From positions 868,001 through 932,000 of the forward strand of contig NZ_JAMLIX010000002.1 in the NCBI RefSeq assembly GCF_023953965.1: a DNA stretch of 64,000 nt. Direction: 5' to 3'. Below the pieces are notes generated by a model, which made no database searches, was not told the origin of the DNA, and worked only from the letters and a program-made list of their open reading frames with translations. This DNA comes from Bosea sp. (in: a-proteobacteria). GTDB taxonomy: Bacteria; Pseudomonadota; Alphaproteobacteria; Rhizobiales; Beijerinckiaceae. The stretch's first letter is position 1, and the number at the start of each line of letters is the position of its first letter. Positions 8,907 to 18,409 of the stretch are shown here, one piece after another. The position numbers were made by a program, and so were the translations under genes.

Positions 8907-10055
8907 ATGACCGACAATGCGGCCGCGCTCGCCCGATACAGCCCCGAGACGATGCTGGAAGGCATCCGCTCCTGGGTCGAGATCGAAAGCCCGTCGTTGA
9001 ATGCCGATCTGGTGAACCGGATGGCCGACAAGGTCGAGGCCGATGCGAGGGCCGCGGGCGCCCGGGTCGAGCGGATTCCCGGCCGGGATGGCTGCGGCGA
9101 CCATGTCTTCGTGCAATCCCCCTGGGGTGAGCCCGACGAGAAGGGGATCCTCGTCCTCAGCCACTACGACACGGTTCACCCGGAAGGGACGCTGGGCAGC
9201 GTCCTGCCGTTCAGGGTCGAAGGCGATCTGGCTTACGGGCCGGGGATTTCCGACATGAAGGGAGGCGCCTATCTCGCTTTCGCGGCCCTGCGCGAGCTGA
9301 TCGCGCGCGGCGCCCGCACGCCCTTGCCGATCCGCCATCTCTATGTCTCCGACGAGGAGATCGGCAGCCTTACCTCGCGGGCGCGGATCGAGGAGGAGGC
9401 CGGGCGCGCCAAATACGTGCTGGTGACCGAGCCCGCGCGCGACGGCGGGCGATGCGTGACGGCCCGCAAGGGCACCGCGCGTTTCGACATCACGATCCAT
9501 GGTCGCGCCGCGCACGCCGGCTCCCGCCACGTCCACGGGCGCAGCGCGATCAAGGAAATGGCGCGCCAGATCCTCGATCTGGAGGATATGACCGACTACG
9601 ACAGCGGCCTGACCGTGAACGTCGGTGTCGTCCACGGCGGAACCCGCCCGAATGTCGTCGCCTATGAATGCAAGGCGGAGGTCGATATGCGTGTGCCGAA
9701 CCCGGCCGTCGCCGAGGCGGCCGTCGCCAGGCTGATGAACCTCAAGACCTATAATCCCGATTGCACCATCACGGTGACGGGTGGGCTCAACCGGCCGCCC
9801 TACGAGAAGCTGCCCGGCATCGCGGCGCTGTACGAGACGGCAAGGGAGCTTGCGTCCGGATACGGCTTCGAGCTCGGCGACGTTCAGACCGGCGGTTGCA
9901 GCGACGGCAACTTCACCGCCAGCCATGCGCCGACCCTGGACGGGCTCGGCGTCGACGGGCAGGGCAGCAGCCACAGCCACAGCGAGCGTCTGGTCGTCTC
10001 GACCATCCCCCACAGGGCATTGCTTCTGGAGCGGCTGATGGCGACGCTGTCCTGA
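8907..10055 (+). CDS. M20 family metallopeptidase (carboxypeptidase G2/ArgE-like)
   Basis: A 382-residue cytoplasmic zinc hydrolase. The metal ligands sit in SHYDTVHP (His, Asp), DMKGG, DEEIGS (catalytic Glu and ligand) and EPAR, with the final His probably in SHSHSE near the C-terminus. The dimerisation domain contains GRAAHAGSRH. Family members remove an acyl or aminoacyl group from the amino end of amino acids or peptides. The RBS TTTCAGGAGG precedes the ATG. Its place at the end of the importer operon suggests it hydrolyses the imported peptide-like solute. Its stop codon directly abuts that of the convergent exporter gene. Confidence 0.88.
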   Translation: MTDNAAALARYSPETMLEGIRSWVEIESPSLNADLVNRMADKVEADARAAGARVERIPGRDGCGDHVFVQSPWGEPDEKGILVLSHYDTVHPEGTLGSVLPFRVEGDLAYGPGISDMKGGAYLAFAALRELIARGARTPLPIRHLYVSDEEIGSLTSRARIEEEAGRAKYVLVTEPARDGGRCVTARKGTARFDITIHGRAAHAGSRHVHGRSAIKEMARQILDLEDMTDYDSGLTVNVGVVHGGTRPNVVAYECKAEVDMRVPNPAVAEAAVARLMNLKTYNPDCTITVTGGLNRPPYEKLPGIAALYETARELASGYGFELGDVQTGGCSDGNFTASHAPTLDGLGVDGQGSSHSHSERLVVSTIPHRALLLERLMATLS

Positions 10056-11549
10056 TCATTCACCCGGTCTGGCGGCAATCCGCCGAACCGGGTTGGACCA
10101 TCCCATCAGACACCCTATGCCGGCAAAGGCGGCCACGGCCAGAAAGGCGGGCCGGAAGGCTGCCAGCATTTCACCGCGAATTTGCGCCGCCGCGTCGGCC
10201 GGCAACTCCATCGCGCCACGCAGCGCCATCGCGAAGGCCTCGGCCGCGCGCCCGTCTCCGGACTGGAGCGCGATGAAGATGACGGCACCGACGAGCGAGG
10301 TGCCCAGGGACGCGCCGAGCGTGCGCGAGAACTGGACCGCCGATGCCGCCACGCCCAGGTTTTCCGGCCCGGCGACGTATTGGACCGTGACCTGCAGAAC
10401 GCCCATGACAGTGCCGATGCAAAGCGACATCGCGAAATAGAACATCGGCAGTTGCCAGGTGCTCAGTTCCGGCGAGCGCCAGGCGAAGACCAGCAGCAGC
10501 ACCGTCAGGACAGAGGACCCGGCCGAGGGAAATATCATGGTACGGCCGGTCCGGCTGACCAGAAATCCGGTGACCATCGACGACAGGCCGACGCCCATGG
10601 TCAGCGTCAGCAGCAGGAAGGCGACCGTGTTCGCGTCAAGGCCGCGCGCGGCGATCAGATAAAGCGGCGTGATGGCGACGAGCGAGACATAGGTCGCACC
10701 ATGGCAGGCCGCGAAGCAGGCGCCGCGCCAGATCGATGGATGCGACAGGACGGGCAGGGGAAAGAGCGGGCTTAAGGCCCGCTTTTCGCGACGGCCGAGC
10801 AGGATCAGGCTGGCGCCGGCGGCACCGAGCAGGAGCAGCATCGAAACGGGCGATCCGCCCCGCGCGATCCTCTCCAGCTCCTGCACGGCGAGCAGAAGCA
10901 GCACCACGGTCGCGGCGAAGAAGCCCAGGCCCGGCGCATCGAAATTGGCGACCGTGCCGCGGCTCGGCAGCTTCGGCAGCCGCAAGGTAAGGACCAGCGC
11001 GATCAGGGCCAGCGGGATCGTCGTCGCGAGCGCGACGCGCCAGCCGAACCGGTAGGTCAGGAGACCGCCGAGCAGCGGGCCCGCGACGGTGGCCGTCGCG
11101 TTGACGGCCGCCAGATAGCCTTGATAGCTGCCGCGCTTGCGCAGCGGCACCATCTGGCCGATCAGCGCCTGGGTCAGGCTCATCAGCCCGCCGCCGCCCA
11201 CCCCCTGGATGGCGCGGCCGAGGATGATGACATGGACGCTCGGGGCGGTGATGACGATCGCCGCGCCCAGGATGACGAAGGCCAGCGCGATCAGCATCAT
11301 CTGCCGCCGCCCGATCAGATCGCCGAAGCGGCCATAGACCGGCGCGGCCAGGCAGTTCATCATCAGGAAGGCGACGACGATCCAGGTGATCAGCGTGACC
11401 TGCCCAAGATCCGCGGCGATGGCCGGCAAGGCGGTCGCGACCAGGGTCTGATCCGAAATCGCGATGAACATCGGCAGCATGATCGAGGGAAAAACCCGCA
11501 GGAACAGCCGGCGCGACTCGTCCGGTTTCGAGGTCTGGTCCGACTGCAT
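10056..11549 (-). CDS. MFS transporter, DHA2 (EmrB/QacA) drug:H+ antiporter type
   Basis: A 497-residue integral membrane protein with the 14-helix layout of the DHA2 family. Motif A is GRFGDLIGRR after the second helix, and SDQTLVATALPAIAADLG in the first helix is typical of EmrB-like exporters. It would extrude a hydrophobic or amphipathic compound using the proton gradient. It is transcribed alone, divergent from the NIPSNAP gene across 133 bp that contain an ATACA/TGTAT dyad. Its end abuts the M20 gene without any spacer or terminator hairpin. Confidence 0.88.
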   Translation of the reverse strand: MQSDQTSKPDESRRLFLRVFPSIMLPMFIAISDQTLVATALPAIAADLGQVTLITWIVVAFLMMNCLAAPVYGRFGDLIGRRQMMLIALAFVILGAAIVITAPSVHVIILGRAIQGVGGGGLMSLTQALIGQMVPLRKRGSYQGYLAAVNATATVAGPLLGGLLTYRFGWRVALATTIPLALIALVLTLRLPKLPSRGTVANFDAPGLGFFAATVVLLLLAVQELERIARGGSPVSMLLLLGAAGASLILLGRREKRALSPLFPLPVLSHPSIWRGACFAACHGATYVSLVAITPLYLIAARGLDANTVAFLLLTLTMGVGLSSMVTGFLVSRTGRTMIFPSAGSSVLTVLLLVFAWRSPELSTWQLPMFYFAMSLCIGTVMGVLQVTVQYVAGPENLGVAASAVQFSRTLGASLGTSLVGAVIFIALQSGDGRAAEAFAMALRGAMELPADAAAQIRGEMLAAFRPAFLAVAAFAGIGCLMGWSNPVRRIAARPGE

Positions 11550-11611
11550 GGGCTTTTCCGTTGAACAGACGCCGCCCGAGGGTGAGGAGGTTCACCGCTT
11601 CGGTTCTTTGC

Positions 11612-11625
11612 ATACAAGCGTGTAT
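11612..11625. promoter_or_regulatory. ATACA-N4-TGTAT dyad, possible operator
   Basis: An inverted repeat with 5-base arms around AGCG in the 133-bp divergent region between the DHA2 exporter and the NIPSNAP gene. The arms resemble half-sites of GntR-family operators. A GntR/FCD regulator is encoded at 20294, but nothing ties it to this site. Confidence 0.35.
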
Positions 11626-11682
11626 TGACGTATCCAAATAAAAATGACAAGTCTTCAATGCTTTTGATCCTTTGGACCGGTC

Positions 11683-12300
11683 GTGATGATCCACGAGTAT
11701 GTCTATCTGAGCGTTCCCGCCCGACATCATGCCGAAGTGTCGGAACGACTGGCGCAGTACGTTGCAAAAGCGGCCGCGGGCGGGCGCATGCTTGGTTGTT
11801 GGGCGACCGAGACTGGAGCGCTGAACCAGATTGTGTTGATGCGCGCCTATGAGACGGACATGGAATTCATGGCCGAGCGGCGCCAATTGGCTATGGCGAC
11901 CGATCCGTTCTCTTGCGAAAGCTTGATGACGGGCTACAGCGCCGAGGCCTATTTGCCCTTTTCCTGGATCGATCCGGTGCCGGCGGGGCGCTTTGGCCCG
12001 TGTTATGAGTTGCGAACCTACGATCTTCGCGTCGGGACGCTGCCGACCCTGATCGAGGCCTGGAAGCGCAAGCTTCCCGCCCGGGCCGGGATGTCGCCCG
12101 TGCTTGCCGCAGGGGCCGCGCTCGACGGGACCCCGCGTTTCACCCATCTCTGGCCTTATGCGAGTTTCGAGGAGCGCCTGCGGATCCGTTCCGAGGCGGC
12201 CAGGGCCGGCATCTGGCCGCCAAACGCCTTTCCGGGAACGCTGCCGCCGCCGATGCAGTCCTCGATCTGCCTGCCGCTGCCGTGCTCGCCGCTGCAATAG
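11683..12300 (+). CDS. NIPSNAP family protein
   Basis: A 205-residue cytoplasmic protein with two ferredoxin-like repeats. The second begins with CYELRTYDLRVGTLPTLIEAWKRKL, where YELRTY is the signature opening of NIPSNAP domains; the first half (HEYVYLSVP...) is a diverged copy. Members are small alpha/beta-barrel dimers of uncertain function often found beside catabolic genes. There is no clear RBS; ATG at 11683 or 11686 is equally possible. It ends 9 bp before the ketopantoate-reductase-like gene, so the two are probably co-transcribed. Confidence 0.75.
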   Translation: MMIHEYVYLSVPARHHAEVSERLAQYVAKAAAGGRMLGCWATETGALNQIVLMRAYETDMEFMAERRQLAMATDPFSCESLMTGYSAEAYLPFSWIDPVPAGRFGPCYELRTYDLRVGTLPTLIEAWKRKLPARAGMSPVLAAGAALDGTPRFTHLWPYASFEERLRIRSEAARAGIWPPNAFPGTLPPPMQSSICLPLPCSPLQ

Positions 12301-12309
12301 GGGGTAGGC

Positions 12310-13353
12310 ATGAGCGATCCGATCCTCGTCTGGGGCGCCGGAGCCATCGGCGGGACCATTGGCGCCTTCCTCGCGCGTGCCGGCCATGAGGTCCATTTCG
12401 TCGATCTGGTCGAGGATCATGTCCGCGCCATCGAACGGCGCGGATTGCGGATCGACGGCCCTGTCGCCGACTTTTCAGTGCGTTGCCGCGCCATGCTGCC
12501 CGGCGAGGTGAAGGACCGCTATGGCCGCGTCTTCCTGGCCGTGAAGGCCCAGCACACGGCAACGGCGCTGGAGGGGCTGATGCCCCATCTCAGCGACGAC
12601 GGCTACATCCTGTCCTGCCAGAACGGCATGAACGAGCCGCAGATCGCGGCGGTGGCCGGCGAGCGTCGGACCATGGGCGCTTTCGTGAACTTCGGCGCCG
12701 ACTGGCAGGAGCCGGGCCGTGTTTCCTTCGGCGGGCGCGGCGCCGTCGTCGTCGGCGAGCTCGATGGCGCGCTCACGCCGCGCGCGATCGAGCTTCACGC
12801 CGCGCTGAAGGATTTCGAGCCGGATGCGATCCTGACGGACAACATCTATGGCTACCTCTGGAGCAAGCTCGCCTGGGCGACGGTGCTGAAGGCCGAGGGC
12901 ATCACCCAGGAGACCATCGTCGGCTTCCTCGCCGAGCCGCGCCTGCGGCCGTTGATCCATTGGCTGATCCGCTCGGTTCTCGCGATCGCCCTGGCGGAGG
13001 GCGTGCGGCCGATGCCGTTCCAGTCCTTCGATCCGGCCGCCTTCCTGACCGGCCGGGATGCCGATGCCGACGCCTGCATCGAGGCGATCATCGCGAGCCG
13101 GAAAGGCTCGACCAAGCTCTACAGCGGTGTCTGGCGCGATATCATGATCCGTCGCCGCCCGACCGAGGTGCCCTACCAGCTCGGGCCGGTCGTCGCCATC
13201 GGCCGCCGCCACGGTCTGCCGGTGGCGACGATCGCCGCGCTCGTCGATCGCGTGCGGGCCGTCGAAGCCGGAGCGCCGGCCGACGGCATCGCCCAGGCCC
13301 TCGCCCTGGCCGAGATCGCCGCACAGGAGGCCGCGCCCGTCACGCCCCGGTGA
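12310..13353 (+). CDS. Ketopantoate reductase-like oxidoreductase (ApbA/PanE family)
   Basis: A 347-residue protein with an N-terminal Rossmann motif, Gly9-x-Gly11-x2-Gly14, and a C-terminal helical domain containing RRRPTEVPYQLGPVV, the position of the conserved Glu of PanE. The catalytic-lysine helix is present as LWSKLAW, but the Asn four residues after the Lys in true PanE is not seen. This points to a paralogue acting on another 2-keto or 2-hydroxy acid. It follows the NIPSNAP gene closely. Its last 14 bases overlap the end of the convergent M20 gene. Confidence 0.8.
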   Translation: MSDPILVWGAGAIGGTIGAFLARAGHEVHFVDLVEDHVRAIERRGLRIDGPVADFSVRCRAMLPGEVKDRYGRVFLAVKAQHTATALEGLMPHLSDDGYILSCQNGMNEPQIAAVAGERRTMGAFVNFGADWQEPGRVSFGGRGAVVVGELDGALTPRAIELHAALKDFEPDAILTDNIYGYLWSKLAWATVLKAEGITQETIVGFLAEPRLRPLIHWLIRSVLAIALAEGVRPMPFQSFDPAAFLTGRDADADACIEAIIASRKGSTKLYSGVWRDIMIRRRPTEVPYQLGPVVAIGRRHGLPVATIAALVDRVRAVEAGAPADGIAQALALAEIAAQEAAPVTPR

Positions 13354-14497
13354 TCCCGGTCGCCATGTTGAACATCAAGGCGGCGCGCGGCGCGATCGTC
13401 GAGACCAGGATGTGCTCGTGCAGCGCATGGGCGCCGGCGCCGGAGCAGCCCATTCCGTCCAGCACCGGCTTGCCGATCGCCGCCACGAAGTTGCCGTCGG
13501 AGACGCCGCCGCGGGAGGTCTCCCCGAGCGGCAGGCCAAGGCGCGCCGCGAGGCTCCTCGTCGCCTCGTAGAAGCCGGCCACGGCCGGTGAGCGGGGAAA
13601 GGGCGGCCGGTTGATTCCCCCGCTGGCATGGAGGGCGACGTCCGGATCGAAGGGCCGCCGCGCCAGCATCTGCGCCGTCATGCGCTCGGCCACCTCGATC
13701 GTCTCGGCGCGCATGTCGATCTCGGCCCAGGCCTCGGCCGGCACCACGTTCGGCCGGGTTCCGCCGCCGATCACGCCGACATTGAACGTCGCCTGTGGTT
13801 CGCGCGCGTTGAGCGAGGCGATATCGAGCACATGGCGGGCGATCTCGTTGATCGCGCTGCGGCCCTCGTGCAGGCTGCCGCCGGCATGGGCCGCGACGCC
13901 GCGTGCTTCCAGCCGGAAGGTCGCCCAGCCCTTGCGGGCGGTGATCACCGTGCCCGGTGCCTCGAAGGACGGCTCCGGCACGATGACGGCGGCGGCCTGC
14001 CGCCCCAGGGCGAGAATCGTCTCCCGCGAGGCGAGCGAGCCGGTTTCCTCGTCGCCGTTGAGGTAGACGACGACGGGGCGCGGCGGCACCAGGCCTTCCC
14101 GCGCCAGCGCCAGCAGCGTCAGCACGCTGAGGCAGGAGCCGGCCTTCATGTCGAAGATGCCCGGCCCGTAGACCTTGTCGCCATCGCGCCGGACAGGGCG
14201 CTCGGCCAGGGTTCCGGCCGCCCAGACGGTGTCGATATGGCCCATGAAGACGAGGGGCGGCGCATCCGTGCCCGCCGGGTCGTAGCGCAGGATGAGCTGC
14301 CCGCCGCGGCCCTCGCGCGCCGGCAGCCGCTTGCGGTCGACGGGCAGATCGGTAAACAGCGCCTCGACATGGTCGAGCAGGCGATCGATCAGATCGGGCC
14401 TGTCCGAGGGCGTCTCGTATTCGACCCATGTGACGATCTCCGCGAGCAGGGTCTCGGCGTCGAACGCGGCGACGGGGCGCAAGGGAAGCGTGCTCAT
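13340..14497 (-). CDS. M20 family metallopeptidase
   Basis: A 385-residue zinc hydrolase with MGHIDTV (His, Asp), DMKAG, NGDEETGS (catalytic and ligand Glu) and VPEPS, plus a final His region at ALHEHILVSTIAP. The lid domain has GVAAHAGGSLHEG. It resembles the M20 enzyme at 8907 and the ArgE/CPG2 group, which cleave N-acyl or N-carbamoyl type amide bonds. It is the last gene of the hyuA-hyuB operon (4-base overlap with hyuB). It may therefore hydrolyse the ring-opened product of the HyuAB reaction; this is inference. Confidence 0.87.
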   Translation of the reverse strand: MSTLPLRPVAAFDAETLLAEIVTWVEYETPSDRPDLIDRLLDHVEALFTDLPVDRKRLPAREGRGGQLILRYDPAGTDAPPLVFMGHIDTVWAAGTLAERPVRRDGDKVYGPGIFDMKAGSCLSVLTLLALAREGLVPPRPVVVYLNGDEETGSLASRETILALGRQAAAVIVPEPSFEAPGTVITARKGWATFRLEARGVAAHAGGSLHEGRSAINEIARHVLDIASLNAREPQATFNVGVIGGGTRPNVVPAEAWAEIDMRAETIEVAERMTAQMLARRPFDPDVALHASGGINRPPFPRSPAVAGFYEATRSLAARLGLPLGETSRGGVSDGNFVAAIGKPVLDGMGCSGAGAHALHEHILVSTIAPRAALMFNMATGITGA

Positions 14498-16188
14498 GCT
14501 GCGGTCTCTTCCTGTCGCGTGGTGAGGCCATAGACCTCGCGGGCCGTCTCGGCGGTGATGAAGCCGTCGTCGAGGTCGCGTTCCACCTCGGCCCGCTCCC
14601 GCTCGCGCGGGTCGCCCCAGCCGCCGCCGCCGGCGATGCGGATTTCGACCACGTCGCCCTTGCTGAGCGCGAAGGTGCTGTTGGCGCCGAGCGCGATCCG
14701 CTCGTCGCCGCGCTCGACCACCAGCGACGAACGGGCGCCGTCACGGCCGCCGGAGCGCCCCAGCGGCGGCAGGCGGAACCGGTCCGAATAGATGCTCAGC
14801 GTCACGCCGTCGGCCGTGATGCGGTAGCGGCGGAAGATGCCCATGCCGCCCGTGTTCGCCCCGCTCCCGCCCGATCCGAGGCAGAGGCCGAAGCTCTCCA
14901 TCAGCAGGTGGTCGTAGATCTGCTCGATCGATTCCGTCGGCGTCAGCCGGCATGAGGACAGGATGTGGTCGGTGGCGTTGATCGCGTCGTAGCCCTTCGC
15001 CGCGCCCCAGCCGCCGCCCAATATGTCCAGGTGGATCCGCATCCTGCCGCCCTTGGGGGCGTGGGTCATGAACAGGCCGGTGGTCGTGTTGTTGCCCTGC
15101 GCCGGAATCCGCTCCGGGATGATCTGCCCCAGCGCGTCGTGGACGGCGTCGAGCGCCCGGGTGGAGGCGGTGGCGCGCGCCCGCACCGGCGCCCCGGGAC
15201 GCGGATTGAGGATCGATCCTTCCGGCAGGATGATCGTCAGGGGCCGGTTGCAGCCGTCGTTCGCCGGAATGCCGGTGTCGCTCAGCACGGCCCGGACCGC
15301 GGTGACCGCGGCGGCGATGGACGAGGCGAGCGGCGAGTTGAACATGCTGCCGACCTGAGCGGCCGTGCCGGTGAAGTCGAGGACGATGGCATCGCCCGCG
15401 ACCTCGACGCTGACCTCGATCGCCAGCGGCGGGCCGTCGGCCGCGATGCCGTCGCCGTCGATCAGGGCGGTGCCCGTCCAGCGGCCGTCGGGAATTTCGG
15501 CGATGGCGGCCCGCATGCGCCGTTCCGAATAGTCGAGGACGCCTGCCATGGCGGCGCGGACCGCGCCGACGCCGTGCCGGCGCGCCAGCGCCAGCACCCG
15601 CTGCGCGCCGAGGAAGTTGGCCGCGAACTGCGCGTCCATGTCGCCGCGCCCGATATCCGGGGTGCGGATATTGGCGAAGAAGAAGCGCTCGAAATTGCCG
15701 CCGTTCCAGTCGCGCTCGTAGTCGAGGAGGAGGGGAGGGATGACGATCCCCTCCTGGATCAGCTCGCGGGCGGCGGTGTTGATGCCGGCGGAGCCGCCGC
15801 CGATGTCGAGATGATGCGCCGTGCTGCCGGCATAGGCGAGCAGGCTGCCGTCATCGGCGAAGATCGGGCTGAACAGGATGATGTCGTTGAGGTGCTGCCC
15901 GCCGCTATAGGGGTCGTTGAGCAGGATGAAGTGGCCGGGCCGGATCGTCTCGAGATCGAGCACGGCGCGGGCCGCGGCGAAGGCCGCCGACAGGGCCGCG
16001 GTCTGGATCGGGATCATTTCCGCCTGGGCGACCACGCGCCCTTCCGCATCGAGCAGGGCGGTGGAGCAGTCGCGCGCCTCGCGGACCACGGCCGAGAAGG
16101 CCGAGCGGATGAGGTTCGTCGCCATTTCCTCCGAGGCCGACTGGAGGCCGCGCGCGATGATGGTGAGCGTTGTCGGATCGAAGCTCAT
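14494..16188 (-). CDS. hyuB: Hydantoinase B / 5-oxoprolinase subunit (HyuB)
   Basis: A 564-residue protein of the hydantoinase B/oxoprolinase family, the partner of HyuA in ATP-dependent opening of hydantoins, oxoproline or related lactams. Family text includes DPTTLTIIARGLQSASEEM at the start, HFILLNDPYSGGQHLNDI near residues 95-115 and STAHHLDIGG near 135. The C-terminus has GGGGWGDPRER, typical of the family. The ATG at 16188 overlaps the hyuA stop as ATGA. The same frame stays open far upstream, but that stretch is out-of-frame hyuA and has no family similarity. Confidence 0.9.
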   Translation of the reverse strand: MSFDPTTLTIIARGLQSASEEMATNLIRSAFSAVVREARDCSTALLDAEGRVVAQAEMIPIQTAALSAAFAAARAVLDLETIRPGHFILLNDPYSGGQHLNDIILFSPIFADDGSLLAYAGSTAHHLDIGGGSAGINTAARELIQEGIVIPPLLLDYERDWNGGNFERFFFANIRTPDIGRGDMDAQFAANFLGAQRVLALARRHGVGAVRAAMAGVLDYSERRMRAAIAEIPDGRWTGTALIDGDGIAADGPPLAIEVSVEVAGDAIVLDFTGTAAQVGSMFNSPLASSIAAAVTAVRAVLSDTGIPANDGCNRPLTIILPEGSILNPRPGAPVRARATASTRALDAVHDALGQIIPERIPAQGNNTTTGLFMTHAPKGGRMRIHLDILGGGWGAAKGYDAINATDHILSSCRLTPTESIEQIYDHLLMESFGLCLGSGGSGANTGGMGIFRRYRITADGVTLSIYSDRFRLPPLGRSGGRDGARSSLVVERGDERIALGANSTFALSKGDVVEIRIAGGGGWGDPRERERAEVERDLDDGFITAETAREVYGLTTRQEETAA

Positions 16189-18227
16189 GTCACGTCCCTC
16201 AGCAGCAGGTCTCCCGTCGGCAGGCATTCGGCCTCCCAGCCCGCCGGCACCACGGTGGTCGATGTCGGCTCGGTCAGGATGGCGGGGCCGGGAAGCCGGC
16301 CGCCGACCGCCAGCGCCGCGCGCGGCAGGAGCGTCGCGTGATGATGGCTGCCGCCCAGCGCGATCTCGACCTTGCGTGCCGTGGCCTGCGCGTCGTGGTC
16401 GAGGGGGGTGACGATCGCATCGCGCGCCTTGCGGCTGATGCGCAGGCGATAGGCCACCACCTCGCAGTCGAGCTTCTGCCGGACATAGCCGTAGCGCTGC
16501 CGGTGCGCGCTCTCGAAAAGCTGCCGCAGCGCCGCCGCATCGCGCGCCGCCGTGTCGGTCCAGAGCGTGATCTCGAAGGCCTGGCCGGAATAGCGCATGT
16601 CGAGGCCGATCGCGATCTCGCAGTCTTCGTCGTCGAGGTGATTGGCGGCGGCGGTGTCGCGCGCCTTGTCGATCAGCTTGGCCACGCGCGCGGCGTCGAG
16701 GCTGGTGTCGCAGAGCGGATGCAGCGCGCTCTCGACGGTGTCGATCTTGGTCTCGGCGACGAGCAGCCCGAACGCGCTGACGAGGCCGGGCGACCAGGGC
16801 ACGAGCACCTGGCGGATCTCGATCTCCTGCGCCACCATGGCGGCGTGCAGAGGCCCGCCGCCGCCATAGGCGACCAGGGTGAAGCCGCGCGGGTCGATGC
16901 CGCGGGCGGTCGAAACCTGCCTCACCGCGCCGGCCATGTTGGCATTGGTCGTGCGCAGGATGGCGTCGGCGATGTCCTCGACCGAGCCGCTCAGGCCCTG
17001 CGCCTGCAAGCGGGCGACGGCCGCCCGCGCCTTGTCGGCATCGAGCACCATCTTCCCGCCGAAGAAGTCGCTGGGGCGAAGCAGTCCCGCCACCATCTGC
17101 GCGTCGGCCACCGTCGGGCGCGTGCCGCCCCGGCCGTAGCAGGCCGGGCCCGGGGACGAGCCGGCGCTCTCCGGCCCGACCGCGAGGAAGCCGCCCCGGT
17201 CGACATGGGCGATCGAGCCGCCGCCGGCCCCGATCGTCGCCATGTCGACGGAGGTGGTGCGCAGCGGCAATCCGTCGACCGTAAGCTCCGTGACCATGCC
17301 CGGCACGAGATCGGGCGCGATCGCCACATCCGTCGAGGTGCCGCCCATGTCGAGCGTGAGGATGTCGCGGATGCCGTTGCGCCGGGCGAACCAGGCCGCG
17401 CCGCAGACGCCGGCGGCGGGGCCCGACAACATCATCCTGACCGCGTTCTGGCCCGCGGCCGCGGCCGGCATCACGCCGCCGTTCGACTGCATGATCTCCA
17501 GCGTGCCGCGATAGCCGTCCCGGCGAATGCCTTCGTCGAGGAGGCGCACATAGTGCTCGACCAGCGGGCCGACGAAGGCGTTCGCCAGCGTCGTCACAGA
17601 GCGCTCGTATTCGCGGAACTCGGGCGAGACGGTGGAGCTGGCGGAAATCGAGACATGCGGCGCGCGCCGGCGGATCATTTCGGCGAGCGCGGCCTCGTGC
17701 TCCGGATTGGCGTAGGCGTTGACGAGGCAGATCGCGATGCCGGTCACGCCCTGCGCCAGGAAGGTCTCGACCTCGCGCCAGGCCGCTTCGAGATCGATCG
17801 GCTGGAGGACGGCGCCCCTGGCGTCGATACGCTCGGTCACCTCGCGGATCATGTGGCGGCGGATCGGCGCAACCGTCGCGCGGTACTGCATGTCGTAGAC
17901 GTCGTGGTTGCGCTCGCACCGGCCGAGGATGACGATGTCGCGGAAGCCGCGCGTGGTCAAAAGCCCGACCGTGGCGCCCTTGCGCATGATCAGCGCGTTG
18001 GTGGCCACCGTGGAACCGTGTGTGACCTGGGCGACCGCCTCGAGTGGCAGGCCGGTCGACGCGATCAGCGCCAGCACCGCCTCCTGGATGGCATGCGGGG
18101 TGGACGGGGTCTTGCCGGTATGCACGGCGCCCGAGGCGTCCGCCCAGACGAGATCCGTGAAGGTTCCGCCGACCTCGACGCCGATACGGTAGGGCGGGAC
18201 GAGCGAACCGTCGGGAACGGCAACCAT
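16185..18227 (-). CDS. hyuA: Hydantoinase/oxoprolinase subunit A (HyuA)
   Basis: A 680-residue ATP-dependent subunit. The phosphate-binding motif of the actin-like fold is GVEVGGTFTDLVW near residues 15-27, and a second one is LDMGGTSTDVA in the middle. The histidine-rich loop and C-terminal domain match N-methylhydantoinase A. With HyuB it opens cyclic amides using ATP. The ATG at 18227 was chosen because GTGGAG lies 6 bases upstream; another ATG lies 6 bases earlier (18233). The gene is divergent from a LysR regulator that is the obvious candidate activator. Confidence 0.9.
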   Translation of the reverse strand: MVAVPDGSLVPPYRIGVEVGGTFTDLVWADASGAVHTGKTPSTPHAIQEAVLALIASTGLPLEAVAQVTHGSTVATNALIMRKGATVGLLTTRGFRDIVILGRCERNHDVYDMQYRATVAPIRRHMIREVTERIDARGAVLQPIDLEAAWREVETFLAQGVTGIAICLVNAYANPEHEAALAEMIRRRAPHVSISASSTVSPEFREYERSVTTLANAFVGPLVEHYVRLLDEGIRRDGYRGTLEIMQSNGGVMPAAAAGQNAVRMMLSGPAAGVCGAAWFARRNGIRDILTLDMGGTSTDVAIAPDLVPGMVTELTVDGLPLRTTSVDMATIGAGGGSIAHVDRGGFLAVGPESAGSSPGPACYGRGGTRPTVADAQMVAGLLRPSDFFGGKMVLDADKARAAVARLQAQGLSGSVEDIADAILRTTNANMAGAVRQVSTARGIDPRGFTLVAYGGGGPLHAAMVAQEIEIRQVLVPWSPGLVSAFGLLVAETKIDTVESALHPLCDTSLDAARVAKLIDKARDTAAANHLDDEDCEIAIGLDMRYSGQAFEITLWTDTAARDAAALRQLFESAHRQRYGYVRQKLDCEVVAYRLRISRKARDAIVTPLDHDAQATARKVEIALGGSHHHATLLPRAALAVGGRLPGPAILTEPTSTTVVPAGWEAECLPTGDLLLRDVT

Positions 18228-18357
18228 GAGCATCTCCACGAGGCTCCGGGCCGCCGGGCGTCGGACGAGAACGAGGCCACTGGAGCAGGTTGCGAAGGGG
18301 TCCGCAATCCACGCCGCAGTAGGACGGCGCAACGCACCGGAGCAATTGCTATTTTTG

Positions 18358-18370
18358 CACCGATATGGTG
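18358..18370. promoter_or_regulatory. CACC-N5-GGTG dyad in the hyuA/lysR divergent region
   Basis: A short inverted repeat (CACCGATATGGTG) in the 182-bp gap between hyuA and the LysR gene. LysR proteins usually bind partly symmetric sites here. The arms are only 4 bp, so the support is modest. Confidence 0.3.
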
Positions 18371-18409
18371 TCTTCAAGTCACCAGTTTCCGAGGCGTTCC
18401 AGCCCGCCC

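Noticed and set aside
14494..18345. An apparent 1283-codon frame suggesting a HyuB fusion protein
   Set aside because: Only the last 564 codons match HyuB. The upstream part is hyuA read in another frame, and hyuA overlaps hyuB by ATGA as separate genes.
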